Shown here: piece after piece, positions 43,877 to 48,854 of the stretch | Layout: every line of letters begins with the position of its first letter | Position numbering within the stretch: the first letter of the stretch is position 1 | Origin: REEB481 sp964586595 | Lineage (GTDB): Bacteria; Bacteroidota; Bacteroidia; NS11-12g; UBA955 | NCBI GenBank assembly: GCA_964586595.1 | Contig: CAZPHB010000017.1 | Coordinates: 1 to 48,854, forward strand | Length of the DNA: 48,854 bases | Direction of reading: 5' to 3' | Notes under the pieces: model-generated | Seen by the model: the letters and a program-made list of their open reading frames with translations, nothing else | What the model was told of the DNA's origin: nothing | Databases searched by the model: none | Made by a program: the position numbers and the translations under genes

Positions 43877-45087
43877 AACAGCAGAAAAGCTTATTGCATC
43901 GGCTGATCAACAGTTCGGGCAGCAAAAAGCAGCTTGTTCTGGCGCTGAGTGGAGCGTTTGCCGGGTTGTTTCTGTTGGGAACCTGCAGCCAGGCTTACCT
44001 CACCTTCCACAAAATACTGTCCAGGCAAAAAGACCTGCTCGGGGCTGATTTTCTGGTCATCAACAAAAAGGTCTCGCTGCTGAATACCATTTCCGGTTCT
44101 GCCGGAAGGTTTTCGCCACAGGACGTTGAAGCGCTGCAACAGGTCAAAGGTGTAAGCAGGATTGGCGCCTTCAGAAGCAGTTCCTTTAAGGTGCGTGCGC
44201 AGTTCAACGCGGGCATGGGTTCAGAAATTCCGGGTTTAACCACAGACTTGTTTTTCGAGTCGGTACCAGATGGTTTTCTGGAACTGGATGACATTTCCTG
44301 GGACTGGCAACCCGGCGATGCCGAGCTGCCCATGATCATACCTTCCGATTACCTCAAAATGTATAATTTCGGCTTTGCCCGCGGTCAGGGCCTGCCCATT
44401 GTGCCCGAATCGGTGCTGAAAAACATCCGGTTCGATGTGTTGATCACAGGTCAGGGGAAATCGGCGTACTTCAAAGCTTACATCGCCGGGTTTACCGAGC
44501 GCGTGCCTTCGGTTTTAGTGCCTGATGCGTTTTTAAGCTGGGCCAACAAGGAATATGGCAACGGCAGTAAAGACCTTCCGGATCGCCTGATTGTTGCCGC
44601 CGAAGACCCTGCTTCCCCTGAAATAAGTCGCTTTTTTTCCGAACAAACCTACGAAATAGCAGGTGGCGATAAATTGAAAACATCCAGGCTCAACACCTTG
44701 CTTCTGGTGGTGCTGAGCATCGTACTGGGACTTGGCATTCTGGTGGTTTTGTTGTCGTTGCTCGGATTGATTCAGTTCAGTCAAATCCTTGCCTATCGCG
44801 CCGCCCGTGACATCCGCGTGTTGTTTCTCATTGGATACAGGCCACACATGATTGCATCGCCCATCGCAGGTTCGTTTACCCGTTTACTCTCAGGAGTTAC
44901 ATTTATTTCCATCATGGGTATGGCAGCGGCACAGATTTGGATGGGAATGTTCCTGACAGAAAAAGGATTTGAAACCAGCCTTTGGCCATCTTGGGAAGCC
45001 ATCGTGCTGGTATTGCTGGTGTCGGCCATCTTGTGGTGGTACACAACATGGGCGGTGAAGCGTTCCATTCGCGAGATCTGCCGCTGA
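43873..45087 (+). CDS. FtsX-like ABC permease
   Basis: A 404-residue membrane protein. Membrane segments are at about 20-43, 276-307, 330-350 and 372-395, with a large extracytoplasmic domain (residues 45-270) between the first and second, the MacB/LolC/FtsX type-VII topology. Only one permease gene is present, so a homodimer is likely. The large periplasmic domain (QVKGVSRIGAF, VPDAFLSWANKEYG) suggests mechanotransmission or lipoprotein-type work. It is coupled to the ATPase (four-base overlap) and, through it, to the DUF4836 protein. The substrate is unknown. Confidence 0.88.
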   Translation: MKQQKSLLHRLINSSGSKKQLVLALSGAFAGLFLLGTCSQAYLTFHKILSRQKDLLGADFLVINKKVSLLNTISGSAGRFSPQDVEALQQVKGVSRIGAFRSSSFKVRAQFNAGMGSEIPGLTTDLFFESVPDGFLELDDISWDWQPGDAELPMIIPSDYLKMYNFGFARGQGLPIVPESVLKNIRFDVLITGQGKSAYFKAYIAGFTERVPSVLVPDAFLSWANKEYGNGSKDLPDRLIVAAEDPASPEISRFFSEQTYEIAGGDKLKTSRLNTLLLVVLSIVLGLGILVVLLSLLGLIQFSQILAYRAARDIRVLFLIGYRPHMIASPIAGSFTRLLSGVTFISIMGMAAAQIWMGMFLTEKGFETSLWPSWEAIVLVLLVSAILWWYTTWAVKRSIREICR

Positions 45088-45098
45088 ACGCCGCACAT

Positions 45099-45974
45099 TT
45101 ACGCGCCCATGCTGAGCAGGAAGATGGCCACAGCAGCGCAGCTCAGGCCAAGCCATTGCCGGCGTGTAAGCACTTCCCGGAACAGCAGCATGGCTGCAGC
45201 AGTAGTTACCATGACCACTCCGAGGTTATTCACCGGAAACAAAAACGATCCGGGAAGTCCGCTGGTATCCAAAGCCTGGATCAACGTGTACATGGAACCG
45301 TAATTGCACACGCCCAGCAACACGCCTCCACCCAGATCTTTCAGGCTGCGTTTATTTACGGCCGATTTCTTTGCGAGCAATTGCTGAATAAGTCCGGTGA
45401 TAAACGCTCCGGAAAAGATGAGTGTAATGGTTTCATCGGCGCTGCTTTCTGCCAGATAAAAATGCTGGATGAGCTTCACGCCGGCATCTACAAAACCGGA
45501 ACCAAGGAACACCACCAGAAGTACAATCAGCGCCTGGATCCCCATTTCGGAACCGGCACCATTGCGCCCGGGATTTAACATCACCAAGGCAAACAGGGTG
45601 CACAACAAGCCCGGAATAATGGTCCAATTCCATGCTTCACCCAAGAACAACACCGCCATAAACACCGGAATGAGCAAGCCCATTTTCGAGGCCATGGCGG
45701 TTAAAGCGCTTCCTGCAATGCGTGCAGATTTCCCCATGGCACTGAATACCAAAATGAACAAAATGCCCAGCAGCAAACAAGGCCAGAACCAAGGCTTGTC
45801 GGGCAAATCGACACGAAATATGTGGTTTTTACCAGCGAGTACGGTACCTGTAACCATGCATACGAAATAGTTCACCACGATGGCCGTTTGGGTATGAATG
45901 CCAACTTTGAAGAACCATCGGAACAAGAGCATCAGCGATGCCGAAAGCAAGATGGAACAAATGAGCCAGATCAT
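45099..45974 (-). CDS. EamA/DMT-family transporter
   Basis: A 291-residue inner-membrane protein with about ten hydrophobic segments in two repeated halves, the drug/metabolite transporter (EamA) fold. Segments include IWLICSILLSASLMLLFRWF at the start and WLGLSCAAVAIFLLSMGA at the end. DMT proteins export or import small metabolites; the substrate is unknown. Its ATG overlaps the ribD stop (four bases), so the two are co-transcribed. A link to riboflavin or flavin traffic is possible from this position only. It is convergent with the FtsX gene. Confidence 0.85.
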   Translation of the reverse strand: MIWLICSILLSASLMLLFRWFFKVGIHTQTAIVVNYFVCMVTGTVLAGKNHIFRVDLPDKPWFWPCLLLGILFILVFSAMGKSARIAGSALTAMASKMGLLIPVFMAVLFLGEAWNWTIIPGLLCTLFALVMLNPGRNGAGSEMGIQALIVLLVVFLGSGFVDAGVKLIQHFYLAESSADETITLIFSGAFITGLIQQLLAKKSAVNKRSLKDLGGGVLLGVCNYGSMYTLIQALDTSGLPGSFLFPVNNLGVVMVTTAAAMLLFREVLTRRQWLGLSCAAVAIFLLSMGA

Positions 45975-47002
45975 AGCACAAAGGTGAGGACTTCATCCTC
46001 TTTTAACTGCATGGATTCCTTCAGGGTTCCATGCACCACCGGAGCGGGAATTCCATGGCTCCAATATTGCTTTCTTGATCGAATGATGCGGACTTCATCT
46101 ACATAACCCGCAGCGATGAAGCGCTGTAGCGTTTCCGGACCTCCTTCCACCACCAGCGATTGGATGCCGGCTTCGAGCAGCCGTGCAAACAACACCCCAA
46201 AAAAATCATCACCGTAGGCAACCCAGCGCAGGTGATCCACTTCATGCGACTTGCGTTCATTGAGTATCCAGGTGTGCGCATGGTCATTGAAGATCGGCAG
46301 GTCAAGGTTCAGGGAAAGTTGAGGATCGGCCACCAGGCGCAAGGGCTGACGGCTTCCAAAGAAACGATTGGTCAGTAAGGCACGATCCGATTGGGCCGTT
46401 GTTCTTCCAATGAGAAAAGCACCTTCTTCCGAGCGCCATTGATGCAGCAGGATTTGGGCGGCTGCGCCGGAAATTTGACGGCGTTGCACTTGCAGATCAG
46501 CCATAAAACCATCGGCTGTTTCGGCCCATTTAAGAATAATCCAGGGCCGCTTTTGGGTCACTGCGCTCAAAAACCGGCGATTGAGCCATCTGGCTTCTTC
46601 AGAAAGCACATCTGTTTCTACAACAACACCGGCTGCGCGGAGTATTTGCAAGCCTTTACCCTGAACGGCAGGAAAAGGATCCTGCATGGCTGTAACCACA
46701 TGTTTGGCGCCAAATTCCACCAGCATATTGGCACATGGAGGTGTTTTGCCAAAATGGGCGCAAGGTTCCAGGTTCACATAAACGGTAGCATCTGAAGGAA
46801 TTTGGGACAAGCCGGAAGAAGATATTGCCGCAACTTCGGCATGAGGGCCACCGTATATTTGGTGCCAACCTTCGCCGATGATGCGGTTATCCTGCACCAC
46901 CACACATCCGACCAATGGATTTGGCGCAGTTGATCCCAGGCCGCGTTGCGCCAGTTCAAAACAGCGACGCATCCACAAATTGTGAAGCCGTTCATCGACC
47001 AT
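45971..47002 (-). CDS. ribD: Bifunctional riboflavin biosynthesis deaminase/reductase
   Basis: Two-domain RibD, 343 residues. The N-terminal deaminase (to about 145) has zinc ligands H54, C81 and C90 and catalytic E56 in GGPHAEVAAI and EPCAHFGKTPPCANMLV. The C-terminal NADPH-dependent reductase (about 155-343) has LIGRTTAQSDRALLTNR and VVEGGPETLQRFI. It converts diaminohydroxyphosphoribosylamino-pyrimidine to the reduced ribitylamino compound on the way to riboflavin. It is followed by a DMT transporter. The promoter box TATTTTTG ends four bases before ATG 47002. No other rib gene is in the window. Confidence 0.95.
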   Translation of the reverse strand: MVDERLHNLWMRRCFELAQRGLGSTAPNPLVGCVVVQDNRIIGEGWHQIYGGPHAEVAAISSSGLSQIPSDATVYVNLEPCAHFGKTPPCANMLVEFGAKHVVTAMQDPFPAVQGKGLQILRAAGVVVETDVLSEEARWLNRRFLSAVTQKRPWIILKWAETADGFMADLQVQRRQISGAAAQILLHQWRSEEGAFLIGRTTAQSDRALLTNRFFGSRQPLRLVADPQLSLNLDLPIFNDHAHTWILNERKSHEVDHLRWVAYGDDFFGVLFARLLEAGIQSLVVEGGPETLQRFIAAGYVDEVRIIRSRKQYWSHGIPAPVVHGTLKESMQLKEDEVLTFVL

Positions 47003-47006
47003 CCTT

Positions 47007-47014
47007 CAAAAATA
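47007..47014 (-). promoter_or_regulatory. Promoter -7 box of ribD
   Basis: On the minus strand TATTTTTG matches TAnnTTTG and ends four bases before ATG 47002. It shares a 46-base divergent gap with the nhaA promoter. Confidence 0.55.
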
Positions 47015-47036
47015 GAGTCCGCTTGAATCAAACCTT

Positions 47037-47044
47037 TAATTTTG
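47037..47044 (+). promoter_or_regulatory. Promoter -7 box of nhaA
   Basis: TAATTTTG matches TAnnTTTG and ends four bases before ATG 47049. A leaderless mRNA is predicted. Confidence 0.55.
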
Positions 47045-47048
47045 CCGC

Positions 47049-48257
47049 ATGTCCGGTGGAAAAAACAGCAAGAGGTCTCTGAGGTTAACCGCACTATTCA
47101 AAGACTTTCTAAAAAGCGAAAAGGTATCTGGCATTCTGCTCTTTGTCTGTACGGTAATATCATTATTGATTGCAAACAGCAGCATCGGAAGTACTTATGC
47201 TTCCATTTGGGAATACAAGTTAGGCTTCAATTTGGGACCGCTGGACTTTAACCTGAGCATCGCCAATTGGATTAATGATGGATTGATGACCATCTTTTTT
47301 TTAATGGTTGGATTGGAAATCGAACGCGAATTGTACATCGGTGAACTGAGCGATCGAAAGCGGGCGTTGTTGCCGGTAATCGGAGCTTTAGGGGGAATGA
47401 TTGCTCCTGCCTTGATTTACTGGTTGTTCAACCGTGGCACGGACACCTTAAGCGGCATTGGAATTCCCACGGCAACCGATATTGCCTTTGCCATTGCCAT
47501 CATGAGTTTTGTAGGCGGCCGGGTTCCACTGAGTATTAAAGTATTCCTCACCGCACTGGCCATTATCGATGACCTTGGCGCCATTCTCGTGATTGCCATT
47601 TTTTATGGGCATGGATTTTCACTTTTGAATTTTGGTATTTCCATGGCCATTCTGGCCTTTCTGTTCATCCTCGCAAGGCGCGGCATCACAAATTTGTGGA
47701 TTTACCTACCTGCGGGCTTGGTAATGTGGATATTCATGATGCATTCCGGCATACATGCTACGATTACTGGCGTTTTACTCGCATTTGTTATTCCTTTTGA
47801 ACAAGGCACAAAAGGAAGCGTTTCCTATAAACTTCAACATGCCTTGCATCAACCGGTAGGGTTCATCATTATTCCACTTTTTGCCCTTGCAAACACTGCT
47901 TTAATCCTTGAATCTGAAATCATGGAATCACTTGGCAATCCTGAAAGCATGGGCATTTTCCTGGGCCTGCTCATTGGCAAACCTTTGGGAATCACTTTGT
48001 TTGCTTATGCGAGTAATTGGTTTGGATTTACCAAACTCGGGAAAGGTGTACGATTCACCCACGTGTTGGGAGCGGGAATGCTCGCAGGAATTGGTTTTAC
48101 GATGTCCATTTTCATTGCCAACCTCGCATTTCATGATGCAAGGTTCATTCAGACAGGTAAGATCAGCATCCTCATTGCCAGCGCCACTGCGGCGCTTCTT
48201 GGCTTGTTGTTTCTCAGGTTTTTTACTCCTAACACAAAAAAAACTTCGGATTTCTGA
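47049..48257 (+). CDS. nhaA: Na+/H+ antiporter NhaA
   Basis: A 402-residue inner-membrane antiporter of about 12 segments that expels sodium in exchange for protons. The ion-binding aspartates are visible: D174 and D175 in LTALAIIDDLGAILV and D144 in GIPTATDIAFAIAI, as in the E. coli enzyme (D163/D164/D133). FFLMVGLEIERELYIGEL and GIGFTMSIFIANLAF are further family motifs. Na+/H+ exchange suits a saline or alkaline habitat. It is divergent from ribD. The tRNA-like array promoter starts only eight bases past the stop codon. Confidence 0.97.
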   Translation: MSGGKNSKRSLRLTALFKDFLKSEKVSGILLFVCTVISLLIANSSIGSTYASIWEYKLGFNLGPLDFNLSIANWINDGLMTIFFLMVGLEIERELYIGELSDRKRALLPVIGALGGMIAPALIYWLFNRGTDTLSGIGIPTATDIAFAIAIMSFVGGRVPLSIKVFLTALAIIDDLGAILVIAIFYGHGFSLLNFGISMAILAFLFILARRGITNLWIYLPAGLVMWIFMMHSGIHATITGVLLAFVIPFEQGTKGSVSYKLQHALHQPVGFIIIPLFALANTALILESEIMESLGNPESMGIFLGLLIGKPLGITLFAYASNWFGFTKLGKGVRFTHVLGAGMLAGIGFTMSIFIANLAFHDARFIQTGKISILIASATAALLGLLFLRFFTPNTKKTSDF

Positions 48258-48264
48258 AATCGTC

Positions 48265-48296
48265 TTGCAATTTTGGAAACAGGTTTTTTATCTTTG
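48265..48296 (+). promoter_or_regulatory. Promoter of the tRNA-like array
   Basis: TTG (48265-48267), a 21-base spacer and TATCTTTG (48289-48296) form a good Bacteroidota promoter. Transcription would start near 48301, 34 bases before the first repeat unit. Confidence 0.6.
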
Positions 48297-48305
48297 CACT
48301 CCCGT

Positions 48306-48323
48306 AACAATAAAACTATTGTT
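48306..48323 (+). other. Leader hairpin of the array transcript
   Basis: AACAATA (48306-48312) and TATTGTT (48317-48323) are perfect complements around an AAAC loop, a few bases after the predicted transcription start. It has no T-run and so is not a terminator. It may protect the 5' end or be a processing site. That is inference. Confidence 0.4.
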
Positions 48324-48388
48324 GGAGGGATTTAAGTCAAACGGTTGTCGCCTCAAGACTCTAAAAATTAATGACTTTGTTCTTTTAA

Positions 48389-48461
48389 GGATCGGTAGTT
48401 CAGTTGCTCAGCATGCCGCCCTGGCATCCCTACAGGGTAGGGACGGGTTCGAGTCAACTAC
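48389..48461 (+). ncRNA. tRNA-Asp-derived RNA, unit 1
   Basis: It begins like tRNA-Asp but has TTGCTCAGCATG in the D-arm region, and the anticodon arm does not close. Visible alternative stems are GTAGTT (48395-48400) with AACTAC (48456-48461), ATGCC (48413-48417) with GGCAT (48423-48427), and CCCTAC (48428-48433) with GTAGGG (48437-48442). The T-loop GGGTTCGAGTC is kept. No acceptor complement CCGATCC exists, so a working tRNA is excluded. Confidence 0.5.
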
Positions 48462-48524
48462 TAAAAATACAGTCAAACGGTCGTCGCCTCAAGACTTTAA
48501 AAATTAATGACTTTGTTCTTTTAC

Positions 48525-48597
48525 GGATCGGTAGTTCAGTTGCTCAGCATGCCGCCCTGGCATCCCTACAAGGTAGGGACGGGTTCGAGTCAACTAC
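48525..48597 (+). ncRNA. tRNA-Asp-derived RNA, unit 2
   Basis: Same structure as unit 1, with all three alternative stems intact. The only change in the tRNA-like part is in the loop of the CCCTAC/GTAGGG hairpin (AAG for AGG). Confidence 0.5.
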
Positions 48598-48660
48598 TAA
48601 AAATACAGTCAAACGGTTGTCGCCTCAAGACTCTAAAAATTAATGACTTTGTTCTTTTAC

Positions 48661-48733
48661 GGATCGGTAGTTCAGTTGGTTAGAATGCCGCCCTGTCATC
48701 CCTACAAGGTAGGGACGGGTTCGAGTCAACTAC
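48661..48733 (+). ncRNA. tRNA-Asp-derived RNA, unit 3 (chimeric)
   Basis: Its first 38 bases (48661-48698) are identical to those of the tRNA-Asp at 48797, including the GTC anticodon. It then switches to the CCCTAC-AAG-GTAGGG sequence of units 1-2. The outer stem GTAGTT/AACTAC and the CCCTAC hairpin are kept; the ATGCC stem is weakened (GTCAT). It looks like a recombinant between the diverged units and the true tRNA. Confidence 0.5.
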
Positions 48734-48796
48734 TAAAAATACAGTCAAACGGTTGTCGCCTCAAGACTCTAAAAATTAATGACTTTGTTCTTTTAC

Positions 48797-48854
48797 GGAT
48801 CGGTAGTTCAGTTGGTTAGAATGCCGCCCTGTCACGGCGGAGGTCGCGGGTTCG
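48797..48854 (+). tRNA. tRNA-Asp (anticodon GTC), 3' end beyond the window
   Basis: Reads GGATCGG (acceptor), TA, GTTC...GAAT (D-arm), CCGCC-CTGTCAC-GGCGG (anticodon arm with GTC), AGGTC variable, and GCGGGTTCG of the T-arm, where the window stops. The anticodon stem closes fully, unlike in the three units before it. It is partial at the 3' end. Confidence 0.85.

Larger units (their letters stand above)
48335..48854 (+). repeat. Tandem 136-base units leading into a tRNA-Asp
   Basis: Four units start at 48335, 48471, 48607 and 48743 (AGTCAAACGG each time), exactly 136 bases apart; the fourth is cut by the window end. Each has a 54-base spacer (ending CTTTGTTCTTTTA) and a tRNA-like part starting GGATCGGTAGTTCAG. 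Units differ at scattered bases (CGGTTGTC or CGGTCGTC, ACTCT or ACTTT, AAGG or ACGG, ACAGGG or ACAAGG), which argues against a simple copy error. The spacer holds TGACTTTG, one base from a -7 box. No frame in it looks coding. Confidence 0.9.

Noticed and set aside
48389..48733. Three functional tRNA genes (Asp or Ala) in the array
   Set aside because: The acceptor stem has no 3' partner and the anticodon stem does not close in units 1-3; only the fourth unit folds as a tRNA.
48335..48854. CRISPR array
   Set aside because: The whole 136-base unit repeats, including the between-repeat parts, so there are no unique spacers, and no cas gene is present.

Overview
The window looks like chromosomal DNA from a free-living member of the Bacteroidota. 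The evidence is several exported proteins ending in a type IX secretion (T9SS, Por) C-terminal sorting domain, a LytS/LytTR two-component system with a Reg_prop-type sensor, promoters of the TAnnTTTG type, few Shine-Dalgarno sequences, and Bacteroidota-typical families (DUF4836, a DUF4249-like lipoprotein, fused alpha/beta E1 dehydrogenase, Cys-rich PKD surface proteins). No phage, transposase, CRISPR array or T9SS machinery gene is visible. Both ends lie in low-coding or repetitive DNA (a hairpin-rich 386-base stretch on the left, a tandem tRNA-like array cut off on the right), so this may be a contig broken at repeats.

Layout. 1-386: no supportable gene. 387-2521: an exported repeat-rich surface protein interrupted by one in-frame TAG, coupled to a small T9SS cargo protein. 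2575-7402: Tat-exported pirin, AttH/CrtC-like lipoprotein, fructose-6-phosphate aldolase/transaldolase and a secreted beta-helix protein. 7417-11343: phospholipid-methyltransferase-like gene, panB with an exported coiled-coil protein, and a DUF4249-like lipoprotein. 11361-14155: dnaK with an unusual upstream region, then a small lipoprotein. 14159-18113: SulP-STAS-carbonic anhydrase fusion, rluA-type pseudouridine synthase and murB. 18204-27169: WG-repeat protein, hutU, a cation-efflux transporter, an SGNH/MBOAT acyl-transfer pair and argS. 27204-33598: a LytS/LytTR operon ending in a previously unlisted 41-residue membrane protein, and the divergent fused E1 dehydrogenase. 33677-41579: universal stress protein, then a four-gene operon of ECF sigma factor, a transmembrane plus beta-barrel protein, and two large T9SS cargo proteins. 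41677-48257: DUF4836-ABC-FtsX operon, DMT transporter with ribD, and nhaA. 48265-48854: a promoter, a leader hairpin and a tandem array of 136-base units.

How the parts work together. Housekeeping genes (murB, argS, dnaK, panB, ribD) are mixed with envelope genes. Two gene sets look like self-contained regulatory systems: the ECF sigma / two-membrane protein / surface-cargo operon, and the LytS-LytTR-small membrane protein operon. Several genes have a promoter -7 box ending only 4-8 bases before the start codon, which predicts leaderless or nearly leaderless mRNAs.

The most unusual sequence is at the right end. Three tandem 136-base units carry tRNA-Asp-derived sequences that have lost the acceptor and anticodon stems but share a consistent alternative fold. 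They lead into a fourth unit that holds what appears to be a genuine tRNA-Asp(GUC), truncated by the window end. All functional calls come from reading the sequence; no database search was possible.
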